A stretch of 64,000 nt of DNA from Roseburia sp. 1XD42-69 (GCF_003612565.1 NZ_RAZG01000002.1:1-64000); one strand, 5' to 3'; shown: positions 14,951-24,878, numbered from the stretch's first letter. Made by a program: numbers and translations. The notes: a model not told the origin generated them from the sequence alone.

Positions 14951-16093
14951 ATGAAGAAAATAGCGATATTAGGCTCCACAGGCTCCATAGGCACCCAGAC
15001 CTTGGAGATTGTAAGGGAACAGGGGGATATTCAGGTGACGGCCCTTGCGGCAGGGGGGAATATTTCCCTTTTGGAAAAGCAAATCCGGGAATTTCGTCCT
15101 GGGCTGGTAAGTGTCTGGGAAGAAAAAAAGGCCAAGGATTTAAGAGAAAATATCAGAGATTTGGATATAAAGGTACTTTGGGGCATGGATGGGCTGATTG
15201 CAGTGGCCACAGAGAAAAATGCTGAAATTTTAGTCACTGCCATTGTGGGCATGGTGGGTATAAGGCCCGCCATAGAGGCCATAAAGGCCAAAAAAGCCAT
15301 CGCCCTGGCAAACAAAGAGACTTTGGTTACGGCGGGACATGTGATTATGCCCCTGGCAAAAGAGTACCGGGTGCCCATACTTCCGGTGGACAGTGAGCAC
15401 AGCGCTATTTTTCAGTGCCTGCAGGGGCAGAAGGGCAATCCCATTAAAAAAATACTGCTGACGGCTTCCGGCGGCCCCTTCCGGGGAAAAAAGAGAAAAG
15501 ATTTACAAAACATACAGGTGGAGGATGCCTTAAAGCACCCCAACTGGGAGATGGGGAAAAAGATAACCATCGATTCCTCCACTCTGGTGAATAAGGGCCT
15601 TGAGGTGATGGAGGCAAAGTGGCTTTTCGGGGTGGCGCTTGACCAGATACAGGTGGTAGTGCATCCCCAGAGCGTGATTCATTCCGCAGTGGAATATGAG
15701 GACGGAAGCGTTATCGCCCAGCTTGGTACAAGGGATATGCGCCTGCCCATCCAGTATGCCCTGTATTATCCCTTAAGGCGGCCCTTAAGCGGGGAAAAAT
15801 TAGACCTTTTTGCCCTGGGAAGCCTCACCTTTGAGGCGCCGGATATGGAAACTTTCTCCGGCCTGTCCTTAGCTTATGATGCCATGAGGCGGGGAGGCAA
15901 TATCCCCACGGTGTTTAACGCGGCAAATGAGCGGGCGGTTGCCATGTTTTTGGATCGAAAGATTTCCTATCCTGCCATTACGGAGATTATCGGAGAGTCC
16001 ATGGAGAGCATTGGGTTTGTGAAAGAGCCAGATGTGGAACAGATTCTTGAGACGGAATCTGCCACGTATGAATTTATAGAGAGCAGGTGGTAA
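14951..16093 (+). CDS. dxr: 1-deoxy-D-xylulose 5-phosphate reductoisomerase
   Basis: First committed enzyme of the MEP isoprenoid pathway, reducing and rearranging DXP to MEP with NADPH. 380 residues. NADPH site GSTGSIGTQTL at the N-terminus, ANKETLVTAG, metal-binding PVDSEHSAIFQCLQG, SGGPFRG, and the flexible loop KHPNWEMGKKITIDSSTL are intact. The start at 14951 follows GAGAGGAT. A longer frame from 14900 has no ribosome site. With ispG two genes downstream and uppS upstream, the operon joins isoprenoid supply to its main user. Confidence 0.96.
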   Translation: MKKIAILGSTGSIGTQTLEIVREQGDIQVTALAAGGNISLLEKQIREFRPGLVSVWEEKKAKDLRENIRDLDIKVLWGMDGLIAVATEKNAEILVTAIVGMVGIRPAIEAIKAKKAIALANKETLVTAGHVIMPLAKEYRVPILPVDSEHSAIFQCLQGQKGNPIKKILLTASGGPFRGKKRKDLQNIQVEDALKHPNWEMGKKITIDSSTLVNKGLEVMEAKWLFGVALDQIQVVVHPQSVIHSAVEYEDGSVIAQLGTRDMRLPIQYALYYPLRRPLSGEKLDLFALGSLTFEAPDMETFSGLSLAYDAMRRGGNIPTVFNAANERAVAMFLDRKISYPAITEIIGESMESIGFVKEPDVEQILETESATYEFIESRW

Positions 16094-16094
16094 T

Positions 16095-17129
16095 TTGAAA
16101 TTTGTAATTGCAATTATATTGTTCAGTATTATTATTTTGTTTCATGAGCTGGGACATTTCCTGTTTGCCAAGAGGGCTGGAATCCGTGTCAATGAGTTCT
16201 GCCTTGGCATGGGGCCCACGCTGGTGGGAATTACAAAAGGGGAGACGAAATATTCCATCAAACTGCTGCCCTTTGGGGGAGCATGTATGATGGAGGGGGA
16301 GGATTCCGACAGCCAGGATGTCAGGTCCTTTGGGGCAAAATCTGTTTGGGCCAGAATCAGCGTGGTTGCGGCAGGGCCTGTGTTCAATTTTATTATGGCC
16401 TTTGTGTTTGCAGTGATCTTATTGGCCTTTGCAGGATATGACAGGCCGGAAGTTCTTGATGTGATGGAAGGGTATCCCGCCCAGGAAGCAGGGCTTAAGG
16501 CAGGGGATATGATTACAAAAATCAATCACACCTCCATCCATTTTTACCGGGAGGTAAGCATGTACACCATGTTCCATGAGGGGGAAGCGCTGGATGTCAC
16601 CTATGAGCGGGACGGGGAAAAATTTAAGACGGTGATTACACCTAAATTTGACGAAGAGTCCGGCAGATATTTAATGGGTTTAACCGGGACTTACGCCAGG
16701 GAAAAAGGCAGCCTGGGACAGACGGTGCTCCATGGCGTGTACGAAATGAAATACTGGATTTGGACTACCCTGCAAAGCCTTAAAATGTTAGTGACAGGCC
16801 AGGTGGGAGTAAACCAGATGTCAGGGCCTGTGGGAATTGTAAAAACCATTGGGGACACCTATGATGAAAGTCTTACGGACGGGTATTTCTATGTCTTTTT
16901 AAATATGTTAAACTTTGCCATACTCTTAAGCGCAAACTTAGGGGTGATGAATCTTCTGCCCCTTCCTGCCTTAGACGGCGGACGCCTGGTATTTCTCATC
17001 ATTGAAGCTGTCCGGGGAAAAAAGGTGGACCCGGAAAAAGAGGGCATGGTTCATTTTGTGGGAATTGTGCTTTTGATGGGCCTGATGGTATTTGTAATGT
17101 TTAACGATATCCGAAACCTGATTCGGTAA
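16095..17129 (+). CDS. rseP: Site-2 intramembrane metalloprotease (RseP/RasP)
   Basis: Membrane zinc protease cutting transmembrane segments of regulators and leftover signal peptides. 344 residues. Zinc motif HELGH at residues 17-21 in the first membrane helix, a GMGP loop, a PDZ domain at about 115-190 (AQEAGLKAGDMITKIN), and the third metal ligand in NLLPLPALDGGRL near the C-terminus. The start is TTG at 16095, one base after the dxr stop, with AGGTGGT as ribosome site. RasP in Bacillus cleaves anti-sigma factors; no such target gene is next to it here. Confidence 0.94.
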   Translation: MKFVIAIILFSIIILFHELGHFLFAKRAGIRVNEFCLGMGPTLVGITKGETKYSIKLLPFGGACMMEGEDSDSQDVRSFGAKSVWARISVVAAGPVFNFIMAFVFAVILLAFAGYDRPEVLDVMEGYPAQEAGLKAGDMITKINHTSIHFYREVSMYTMFHEGEALDVTYERDGEKFKTVITPKFDEESGRYLMGLTGTYAREKGSLGQTVLHGVYEMKYWIWTTLQSLKMLVTGQVGVNQMSGPVGIVKTIGDTYDESLTDGYFYVFLNMLNFAILLSANLGVMNLLPLPALDGGRLVFLIIEAVRGKKVDPEKEGMVHFVGIVLLMGLMVFVMFNDIRNLIR

Positions 17130-17141
17130 AAGGGGGAAATT

Positions 17142-18197
17142 ATGGCCAGAGAAGCTACAAAGGAAATAAAAATCGGAAATAAAGTGATTGGCGGGGGAAA
17201 CCCGGTTTTAATCCAGTCTATGACCAATACGAAAACAGAAGACGTATCTGCCACTGTGGAACAGATTCAAAAACTTGAAGGGGCAGGCTGCGATATTATC
17301 CGCTGTGCAGTGCCTGATATGGAGGCGGCGAAGGCTCTTACGGAGATAAAGAAGCACATAAAGATTCCCCTGGTAGCAGATATCCATTTTGATTACCGCC
17401 TTGCCATCGCAGCTATGGAGCACGGGGCAGATAAAATCCGCATCAATCCCGGAAATATCGGGGCAAAAGAGCGTCTTTTGGCGGTGGTAAAAGAGGCGAA
17501 AGACAGAAATATCCCTATCAGGGTTGGGGTAAACAGCGGCTCATTGGAAAAAGATCTGGTGGAAAAATATCACGGCGTTACCCCGGAAGGCCTGGTGGAG
17601 TCCGCCCTTGGCAAAGTGAAAATGATTGAGGATATGGGATATGACAATCTGGTGATAAGCATCAAATCCTCAGATGTGATGATGTGTGTCCGGGCCCATG
17701 AAATGATAGCGGAGAAAACCACATATCCCCTCCATGTGGGCATTACGGAGGCGGGCACCATTATCAGCGGAAACATTAAATCCGCTGTGGGCCTTTCCCT
17801 TATTTTAAATCAGGGTATCGGGGACACCATCCGGGTATCCCTTACGGGGGATCCCTTGGAAGAAATCAAGTCCGCCAAGCTGATACTGCACACCTTAGGG
17901 CTTCGCAAAGGGGGCATAGAAGTAGTATCCTGCCCCACCTGCGGCAGAACGAAAATCAATCTCATTGCACTTGCCAACGCCGTGGAAAATATGGTGGCAG
18001 ACATTCCCTTAGACCTTAAGGTGGCAGTGATGGGATGTGTGGTAAACGGTCCCGGGGAGGCAAAGGAAGCAGATATCGGCATTGCCGGAGGCATTGGGGA
18101 AGGGCTTTTGATAAAACACGGGGAAATTTACAAAAAACTGCCGGAGGAGGAGCTTTTGCCCGCCCTTCGGGAAGAATTACTGCATTGGGGTGAATAG
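17142..18197 (+). CDS. ispG: 4-hydroxy-3-methylbut-2-enyl diphosphate synthase (flavodoxin-type)
   Basis: Iron-sulfur enzyme of the MEP pathway converting MEcPP to HMBPP. 351 residues. The N-terminal TIM barrel carries PVLIQSMTNT, VADIHFDYRLA and DKIRINPGNIG. The C-terminal cluster domain has Cys264 and Cys267 in CPTCGRT, Cys299 in GCVVNGPGEA and the nearby Glu ligand, so a [4Fe-4S] cluster can form. AAAGGGGG precedes the start. Together with dxr it places two MEP steps in one operon. Confidence 0.96.
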   Translation: MAREATKEIKIGNKVIGGGNPVLIQSMTNTKTEDVSATVEQIQKLEGAGCDIIRCAVPDMEAAKALTEIKKHIKIPLVADIHFDYRLAIAAMEHGADKIRINPGNIGAKERLLAVVKEAKDRNIPIRVGVNSGSLEKDLVEKYHGVTPEGLVESALGKVKMIEDMGYDNLVISIKSSDVMMCVRAHEMIAEKTTYPLHVGITEAGTIISGNIKSAVGLSLILNQGIGDTIRVSLTGDPLEEIKSAKLILHTLGLRKGGIEVVSCPTCGRTKINLIALANAVENMVADIPLDLKVAVMGCVVNGPGEAKEADIGIAGGIGEGLLIKHGEIYKKLPEEELLPALREELLHWGE

Positions 18198-18199
18198 AA

Positions 18200-21100
18200 A
18201 TGGCAAAATTCTTTTTTGATGTGTTCCCAACTCTTACTGTAAATGAGGAAATGAAAAATTTACTGTCGGAGATGGAGATTACCAAGGTAAGTGCGAATCC
18301 TTCTAAAACATGGATTCGCATTTATCTTTCCGGCCCGCGGCTGATACATAAAAGCAATATTTTTGCACTGGAAAAACAGATAAAGAAACAGTTGTTTCCC
18401 AGCCAGCATATGGAAATTAAAATTATAGAAAAATTCCGTCTTTCGGAGCAGTACACCGCCAGAAAGCTTATGGATATTTATAAGGGAAGCATAGAGGAAG
18501 AGATAAAGGAGTACAGCCTTCTGCTTTACAATGTGTATCACAGCGCAAAGTCCGAATTTCCGGAGGAAAACCGCATGGAGCTTACCCTGGAGGACACCAT
18601 TATCGCCAGGGAGAAATCTGAGGAACTGATACGGATTCTGGAAAAAATTGTGTGCGAGCGCTGCGGCCTGGATTTTAAAATCGACTTGGATTTTGCTGAG
18701 GCGAAAAAGAGCAATCGTATCAAAAATGCGGATTTTGTGATTCACCAGGAAGTGAAACATGTTTTGGAGCGGGCCATGGAACACAAAAAGGCCCAGGACT
18801 TAGCCGGGGAAGAGCCGAAAGATTTGGGAGAGAATCAAAAAAAGGCCCCAAGAGAAAAACAGCCGGAAAACCAAAAGGATTCAGGGAAGAGTTTCGGGAA
18901 GAAAGAGTTTAAGGGAAAGGGTCATTCTTACCAGATGAAAAAATCGGATAACCCGGACGTGGTTTACGGCAGGGATTTTGAGGATGAGGTCATCCCCATT
19001 GAAAATATTATGGGGGAGATGGGGGAGGTAACTATCCGGGGCCAGGTGATTGAGCTGGATAAGAGGGAGATACGGAATGATAAAACCATTGTGATTCTCT
19101 CCGTCACAGATTTTACCGATACCATTGTCCTAAAGATTTTTACAGCAAACGACAGGCTTCCTGAACTTTTGGATGGGGTAAAAAAGGGGGCTTTCCTAAA
19201 AATCAAAGGAGTTACCACCATTGACAAATTTGACGGGGAGCTGACCCTTGGCTCCATTTTCGGCATAAAAAAAATCGGGGATTTTAGAAGCGGGCGGAGG
19301 GATTTAAGCCCTGTAAAGCGGGTGGAACTCCACTGCCATACAAAAATGAGCGACATGGACGGGGTTTCTGATGTGAAGGATATTATTAAATGCGCCAAAT
19401 CCTGGGGGCATAAAGCCCTGGCTATTACGGATCACGGGGATGTACAGGCATTTCCCGATGCCTTCCACGCAGTTTCCCCGGAGGAAGATTTTAAGATAAT
19501 TTACGGGGTGGAAGCTTATCTTGTGGACGATTTAAAATCCATGGTGGAAAACGAAAAGGGACAGGGTCTTGCTGACACCTATGTGGTCTTTGACTTGGAG
19601 ACTACAGGATTTAGCCCCAATGTAAATAAAATCATTGAAATTGGGGCGGTAAAAGTGGAGAAAGGCCTTTTGACGGAACGTTTTTCCGCCTTTGTAAATC
19701 CCGGCGTGCCTATTCCTTTTGAAATTGAAAATCTCACAGGAATTAACGACGATATGGTAATCCATGAGGAGCCTGTGGAAGTTGTGCTTCCACGGTTTAT
19801 GGAATTTTGCGGGGACGCTGTGATGGTGGCCCACAATGCGGATTTTGACATGAGTTTTATCAAGCATAACTGCAGGGAGCTTGGGATTCAAAAAGATTTT
19901 ACCATACTGGATACGGTGGCTCTTGCCAGGATGCTCTTACCGGGGTTAAACAGATTTAAGCTGGATACGGTGGCAAAGGCCCTTGGGGTTTCCCTTGAAA
20001 ACCACCACAGGGCGGTGGACGATGCCGGATGTACCGCTGAAATATTTGTTAAGTTTATAAAGATGTTAAAGGAGAGGGGGATTGAGGATTTAAATGCGCT
20101 TCAGGGAAAGGGAAATGCGGATGCAAAAGCCATTGGGAAAATGCCCACAAACCATGCCATTATCCTTGCCACAAACGATGTGGGTAGAATTAACCTCTAC
20201 CGTCTGATTTCCCTGTCCCATTTGACATACTATAACAAACGTCCCAGAATCCCAAAGAGTGAGTTTGTAAAACACCGGGAAGGACTTGTAATCGGCAGCG
20301 CCTGTGAGGCGGGAGAGCTGTATCGGGCGGTGGTAAACGGCAGGCCCAGGGAGGAAATTGCCAGGCTTGTGGAGTTTTACGATTATCTGGAAATCCAGCC
20401 CTTGGGGAACAACCAGTTTATGATTGAAAGTGAAAAAGAGCCGGCGGAGAGCATAGAAGATATTAAGGAATTTAACCGGAAAATCGTAGAGCTGGGGGAG
20501 CAGTTTCATAAGCTTGTGGTGGGAACCTGCGACGTGCACTTTTTAAATCCGGAGGATGAGGTGTACCGCCGGATTATTATGGCGGGGAAAGGCTTTAAAG
20601 ATGCGGACAACCAGGCACCTTTATATTTCCGCACCACGGAGGAGATGCTAAAGGAATTTGAATATCTGGGAAGTGAGAAAGCGGAGGAGATTGTAATTAC
20701 AAATCCCAATAAAATTGCGGATATGTGTGAAAAAATCGCCCCGGTGCGGCCGGATAAGTGTCCTCCCGTCATTGAAAATTCCGACCAGACCTTAAGGGAT
20801 ATCTGCCACAGGAAGGCCCATGAGATGTACGGGGAAGTTTTGCCCCCGATTGTGAAGGAGCGGCTGGAGAGGGAGTTAAATTCCATTATCGGAAACGGCT
20901 ATGCGGTGATGTATATCATTGCCCAGAAACTGGTGTGGAAGTCCAATGAGGACGGGTATCTGGTGGGTTCCCGCGGTTCCGTGGGTTCCTCCCTTGCCGC
21001 CACCATGTCGGGAATTACAGAGGTCAATCCCCTTCCCGCCCACTATCTCTGCAAAAACTGCCACTACAGCGATTTTGACTCTGAGGAAGTGAAAGTATTC

Positions 21101-22657
21101 AGCGGCAGAAGCGGCTGCGATATGCCGGATAAGTTTTGTCCCAAATGCGGGAAATCCTTAAGCAAGGAGGGGTTTGACATTCCTTTTGAGACTTTTTTGG
21201 GATTCAAAGGGAACAAGGAGCCGGATATTGACCTTAATTTTTCCGGGGAATACCAGAGCAAGGCCCACGCCTACACAGAGGTGATTTTCGGCTACGGACA
21301 GACTTTCCGGGCAGGGACTATCGGTACTTTGGCGGATAAAACGGCTTTCGGCTACATAAAAAAATATTATGAGGAGCGGGGCATCCACAAGAGAAACTGT
21401 GAGGTGAACCGCATTGTCCAGGGATGCGTGGGGGTGCGGCGCACTACAGGGCAGCACCCCGGGGGGATTGTGGTTCTCCCGGTGGGGGAGGAGATTGATT
21501 CTTTTACCCCGGTGCAGCACCCGGCAAACGATATGGCAAGCACCACAGTTACCACCCATTTTGATTACCACTCCATTGACCATAACCTGTTAAAACTGGA
21601 CATACTGGGACACGACGATCCCACCATGATTCGTATGCTCCAGGACTTAACAGGGATTGACCCGGTGGAAATTCCCCTGGACGACCCTTCGGTGATGTCT
21701 CTGTTTAAAAATACGGAGGCTTTGGGAGTGACGCCGGAGGAGATTAACGGGTGTAAGCTGGGATGCCTTGGGATTCCGGAATTTGGGACGGATTTTGCTA
21801 TGCAGATGGTTATCGATGCCAAGCCCCAGGAGTTTTCGGACTTAATTCGTATTTCCGGGCTGTCCCACGGAACGGATGTGTGGCTGGGAAATGCCCAGAC
21901 CTTAATTGAGGAGGGAAAGGCCACCATTTCCACCGCCATCTGTACCCGTGACGATATTATGATTTATCTCATACAGATGGGCCTTGACAGCGAATTGTCC
22001 TTTACCATTATGGAATCTGTGCGGAAAGGGAAGGGCTTAAAAGAGGAGTGGGTAAAAGAGATGGAAGCCCACGGGGTGCCGGACTGGTATATCTGGTCCT
22101 GCAGGAAAATCAAGTATATGTTCCCCAAGGCCCATGCCGCGGCATATGTTATGATGGCCTGGCGCATTGCCTACTGCAAGGTGTTTTATCCCCTGGCCTA
22201 CTATGCCGCCTATTTCAGTATCCGTGCCACCGGCTTTAATTACGAGCTTATGTGCCAGGGCCAGGAGCGGCTTTTATATTTCATGAAAGATTACGAGAAG
22301 CGGAAGGATACCTTGAGCAAAAAAGAGCAGGATACCTACCGGGATATGCGCATTGCCCAGGAAATGTACGCCAGGGGCTTTGAGTTCTGGCCCATGGATA
22401 TCTACCGGGCAAAAGCCTCCCAATTCCAGATTATAGACGGGAAATTAATGCCGGCCCTATCCTCCATAGAAGGGCTGGGGGAGAAGGCTGCGGAGGCGGT
22501 GGAAGAGGCCTGCAAGGGGGGAAAATTCCTGTCAAAAGATGATTTCCGCCAGCGGACTAAGGTGAGCAAAACCGTCATTGACCTTATGAGCGATTTAGGG
22601 ATACTGGCGGATCTGCCGGAATCCAACCAGCTCTCCCTTTTTGATTTCGCAGGATAA
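18200..22657 (+). CDS. polC: DNA polymerase III alpha subunit, Gram-positive PolC type
   Basis: Main replicative polymerase with built-in proofreading, 1485 residues (B. subtilis PolC is about 1440). Order seen: N-terminal domain (1-200), basic/Glu-rich linker (200-260), OB fold (about 265-365), and PHP domain beginning LHCHTKMSDMDG (His378, His380). An inserted DEDD exonuclease follows (VFDLETTGFSP, Asp465 and Glu467; HNADFDMSFI). The polymerase core has a zinc finger (CKNCHYSDF ... CPKCG) and catalytic PDIDLNFSGE (Asp1009, Asp1011), and the C-terminus ends with the clamp-binding motif QLSLFDF. It starts 3 bases after ispG and ends the operon at a terminator. Confidence 0.97.
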   Translation: MAKFFFDVFPTLTVNEEMKNLLSEMEITKVSANPSKTWIRIYLSGPRLIHKSNIFALEKQIKKQLFPSQHMEIKIIEKFRLSEQYTARKLMDIYKGSIEEEIKEYSLLLYNVYHSAKSEFPEENRMELTLEDTIIAREKSEELIRILEKIVCERCGLDFKIDLDFAEAKKSNRIKNADFVIHQEVKHVLERAMEHKKAQDLAGEEPKDLGENQKKAPREKQPENQKDSGKSFGKKEFKGKGHSYQMKKSDNPDVVYGRDFEDEVIPIENIMGEMGEVTIRGQVIELDKREIRNDKTIVILSVTDFTDTIVLKIFTANDRLPELLDGVKKGAFLKIKGVTTIDKFDGELTLGSIFGIKKIGDFRSGRRDLSPVKRVELHCHTKMSDMDGVSDVKDIIKCAKSWGHKALAITDHGDVQAFPDAFHAVSPEEDFKIIYGVEAYLVDDLKSMVENEKGQGLADTYVVFDLETTGFSPNVNKIIEIGAVKVEKGLLTERFSAFVNPGVPIPFEIENLTGINDDMVIHEEPVEVVLPRFMEFCGDAVMVAHNADFDMSFIKHNCRELGIQKDFTILDTVALARMLLPGLNRFKLDTVAKALGVSLENHHRAVDDAGCTAEIFVKFIKMLKERGIEDLNALQGKGNADAKAIGKMPTNHAIILATNDVGRINLYRLISLSHLTYYNKRPRIPKSEFVKHREGLVIGSACEAGELYRAVVNGRPREEIARLVEFYDYLEIQPLGNNQFMIESEKEPAESIEDIKEFNRKIVELGEQFHKLVVGTCDVHFLNPEDEVYRRIIMAGKGFKDADNQAPLYFRTTEEMLKEFEYLGSEKAEEIVITNPNKIADMCEKIAPVRPDKCPPVIENSDQTLRDICHRKAHEMYGEVLPPIVKERLERELNSIIGNGYAVMYIIAQKLVWKSNEDGYLVGSRGSVGSSLAATMSGITEVNPLPAHYLCKNCHYSDFDSEEVKVFSGRSGCDMPDKFCPKCGKSLSKEGFDIPFETFLGFKGNKEPDIDLNFSGEYQSKAHAYTEVIFGYGQTFRAGTIGTLADKTAFGYIKKYYEERGIHKRNCEVNRIVQGCVGVRRTTGQHPGGIVVLPVGEEIDSFTPVQHPANDMASTTVTTHFDYHSIDHNLLKLDILGHDDPTMIRMLQDLTGIDPVEIPLDDPSVMSLFKNTEALGVTPEEINGCKLGCLGIPEFGTDFAMQMVIDAKPQEFSDLIRISGLSHGTDVWLGNAQTLIEEGKATISTAICTRDDIMIYLIQMGLDSELSFTIMESVRKGKGLKEEWVKEMEAHGVPDWYIWSCRKIKYMFPKAHAAAYVMMAWRIAYCKVFYPLAYYAAYFSIRATGFNYELMCQGQERLLYFMKDYEKRKDTLSKKEQDTYRDMRIAQEMYARGFEFWPMDIYRAKASQFQIIDGKLMPALSSIEGLGEKAAEAVEEACKGGKFLSKDDFRQRTKVSKTVIDLMSDLGILADLPESNQLSLFDFAG

Positions 22658-22662
22658 AAAAA

Positions 22663-22694
22663 TCCCCTGTCTCTTTGGAGGCAGGGAGTTTTTT
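22663..22694 (+). terminator. Terminator after polC
   Basis: TCCCCTGTCTC pairs with GAGGCAGGGA (one bulged C, one G-U) and is followed by a T run at 22689-22694. Confidence 0.85.
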
Positions 22695-22737
22695 ATGTGA
22701 ACACGGACACATAAGGAAATTTGCTGCTGAATATTTA

Positions 22738-23754
22738 TCAGTGGGGGTTAAAAATGGAAATGGTTCCGCTGCCGTCGGCAGGCATCCGGTAGATGGTTTC
22801 GTCATCGTCAAAATCACGGAAATAAACAGTATTTGAGGTGATATGGATATTTCTGTGGTTTCCGTTACGAAGCATCATTAAACCGCTTCCGTTAATATTC
22901 ACCCGGCACAGGGCGGCATTGCCGTTTAAATCGTTTGTCTGTATGTAGATATAATTTCCGTATACGTTAAAGGTTTCAATCCGCTGGTCCACCAGGACAA
23001 AAGGCTCCGTGTCCCCGATTTCCAGAGAACAGAGACGGTAATCATTTTCACAGTCCAAAAAATAAATGGTATTGTTATACATAACAGGATTCCAGCAGTT
23101 TCCCTGATAAACCATCTGGCTGTTGCCGTTTGCAGTGTCTAACTGGTAGATGTTGTGGTCTTTTTCCTGTCCGTTATAATAGAGATACTGTCCGTTGCCG
23201 GAGCAGGGGTAATAAGGATTTTTATTTAAAATTTCTTTCTCTGTCCCGTCAATTTTTACCCGGTTAAAGGTGGAGGCGTTGTCCTCGTCGTAATGGATGT
23301 AGTATACGTAATTTCCGATAAGGGAGGCGTAGATGCTGGGGTCAGAGTCTAACACAAGGATTTTCTTGTTTTTTTTGTTGAGCCGGCACAGGCTGTTTGT
23401 GTTAAAACGCAGGAAGGAGAAATTTCCTTCCCCGTCTCCCCCAAGGTTGTTTCTCACATAATATACATAATGTTCGTCTGCATTTATGTATGAGGCAATA
23501 TCATCGGAAAGTTTTTTTACTTCCGTCTCGTTTTTATTCATGGAGTAAAGTTTGTAACCATCATTGGGGTTGCTGAAATATATGGTGTCTCCGTATTCGC
23601 AGAACAGCCCGTCGTTGTACAAATTCCCGCCTATGTTTCCGTTCACATAGGAATCGTTGAAAATGGTCTGTTTGGATTTGTACTGATAGAAAAAGTATCC
23701 TGCCACACCAAGTACCAGGACGATGGGAATAATAAATGTTAGTGCTTTTTTCAT
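22738..23754 (-). CDS. Membrane-anchored DUF5050-type beta-propeller-like protein
   Basis: 338 residues with an N-terminal membrane anchor (about residues 4-21, LTFIIPIVLVLGVAGYFF). The outer domain is built of short repeats, each with a Y-x-Y-Y or I-Y-F strand followed by an R/K-hydrophobic-N/D turn (DTIYFSNPNDGYKLYSMN; QYLYYNGQEKDHNIYQLD). This is the DUF5050 pattern of clostridial surface proteins. The function is unknown; such repeats suggest a propeller that binds ligand or protein. The start at 23754 follows GAGAGG; a longer reading to 23829 has no ribosome site. It stands alone between polC and pheA and has its own promoter. Confidence 0.8.
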   Translation of the reverse strand: MKKALTFIIPIVLVLGVAGYFFYQYKSKQTIFNDSYVNGNIGGNLYNDGLFCEYGDTIYFSNPNDGYKLYSMNKNETEVKKLSDDIASYINADEHYVYYVRNNLGGDGEGNFSFLRFNTNSLCRLNKKNKKILVLDSDPSIYASLIGNYVYYIHYDEDNASTFNRVKIDGTEKEILNKNPYYPCSGNGQYLYYNGQEKDHNIYQLDTANGNSQMVYQGNCWNPVMYNNTIYFLDCENDYRLCSLEIGDTEPFVLVDQRIETFNVYGNYIYIQTNDLNGNAALCRVNINGSGLMMLRNGNHRNIHITSNTVYFRDFDDDETIYRMPADGSGTISIFNPH

Positions 23755-23800
23755 ATGCAATACCTCTCTTTGTTCGTTAAAATCGAAATATTTATATCTA

Positions 23801-23829
23801 ATTATAACTTTCCCGAAAGGAAGTTGCAA
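23801..23829 (-). promoter_or_regulatory. Sigma-A promoter of the DUF5050 gene
   Basis: Minus strand TTGCAA (23829-23824), 17-base spacer, TATAAT (23806-23801). It lies back to back with the pheA promoter, 7 bases apart. Confidence 0.75.
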
Positions 23830-23836
23830 GGGAATC

Positions 23837-23865
23837 TTGCTATCTAAAGTTAATTGTTATATGAT
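23837..23865 (+). promoter_or_regulatory. Sigma-A promoter of pheA
   Basis: TTGCTA (23837-23842), 17-base spacer, TATGAT (23860-23865), 34 bases before the pheA start. No leader peptide or T-box-like structure fits in the short untranslated region. Confidence 0.65.
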
Positions 23866-23899
23866 AGGTGTAAGAAAATATCTCAGGGAGAGAAACTTT

Positions 23900-24862
23900 A
23901 TGAAAGAGTATGAAAAAATCCGTCGGGAGATTGAGGAGATTGACAGAAAAATTTCAGATTTGTATCAGGAAAGGGTTGGGCTTACGGAAAAGCTTACAGA
24001 ATACTGCCCCAAAAGCGGGGGGGATGTGTTTGGGTTTCATGCCGTAGATCAGCTTTCCTTTGAGGGGGCCTGTGTGGTGTTCCAGGGGGTGGAGGGAGCC
24101 TACAGCCAGCAGGCGCTTTTGGAATATTTTGGAAGGGGCATAAAAAGTTATCATGTGGATACCTGGCGGGATGCCATGGAGGCTATTGCGGGGGGAGAAG
24201 CGGATTACGCCGTGCTTCCCATAGAAAATTCTTCCGCCGGGGGAGTCATTGAAAATTTTGATCTTCTGGCAGAGTATGACAACTGTATTGTGGGGGAGCA
24301 GATTATAAAAATTGACCACTGCCTTTTAGGGCTTTTCGGGGCGGAAGTTTCAGATGTCACAGATGTGTATTCCCATCCCCAGGCACTGATGCAGTGCTCC
24401 AAGTATTTAAAAGACCAGGGCTGGGAAAAGCATGATATGAAAAATACTGCGGTTGCGGCAAAAGCCGTCATGGAGGAGGGGAACATAAAAAAGGCCGCCA
24501 TTGCCAGCCGCATCACTGCGGATATTTACGGCCTTAAGGTGCTGGATACCGGGATTTCCGACAATACCTCCAATTCCACCAGGTTTATCATTGTGACGGG
24601 GAAAAAGATTTTTCAGAAGAAGGCTGGAAAAATCAGCATTTGTTTTGAGATTCCCCACAAAAGCGGTTCGTTATACCGTACATTATCTTACCTTATCCAT
24701 CACAATCTCACGAAGATAGAGTCAAGGCCTATCCAGGGAAAAACCTGGGAATACCATTTTTTTATTGATATTGAGGGGAGCCTTTTGGATGCCTCTGTGG
24801 TAGATGCCCTGGAAAAAGTAAGGGCGGAGACAGAAGGGTTAAAAATTCTTGGAAATTATTAG
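23900..24862 (+). CDS. pheA: Prephenate dehydratase with a remnant chorismate mutase helix
   Basis: Converts prephenate to phenylpyruvate in phenylalanine synthesis. 320 residues. The prephenate dehydratase domain starts near residue 50 (VFQGVEGAYSQQALLEYFG), with LPIENSSAGGV and the catalytic TSNSTRFIIV. A C-terminal ACT domain carries the Phe-binding ESRPI motif in LTKIESRPIQGKTWEYHF, so feedback control is expected. Residues 1-35 match only the first helix of a chorismate mutase domain (IRREIEEIDRKISDLYQERV). The other helices are missing, so mutase activity is not expected. The start at 23900 follows GGGAGAG. DUF815 starts 17 bases downstream. Confidence 0.92.
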   Translation: MKEYEKIRREIEEIDRKISDLYQERVGLTEKLTEYCPKSGGDVFGFHAVDQLSFEGACVVFQGVEGAYSQQALLEYFGRGIKSYHVDTWRDAMEAIAGGEADYAVLPIENSSAGGVIENFDLLAEYDNCIVGEQIIKIDHCLLGLFGAEVSDVTDVYSHPQALMQCSKYLKDQGWEKHDMKNTAVAAKAVMEEGNIKKAAIASRITADIYGLKVLDTGISDNTSNSTRFIIVTGKKIFQKKAGKISICFEIPHKSGSLYRTLSYLIHHNLTKIESRPIQGKTWEYHFFIDIEGSLLDASVVDALEKVRAETEGLKILGNY

Positions 24863-24878
24863 AAAGGACATTACAAAA

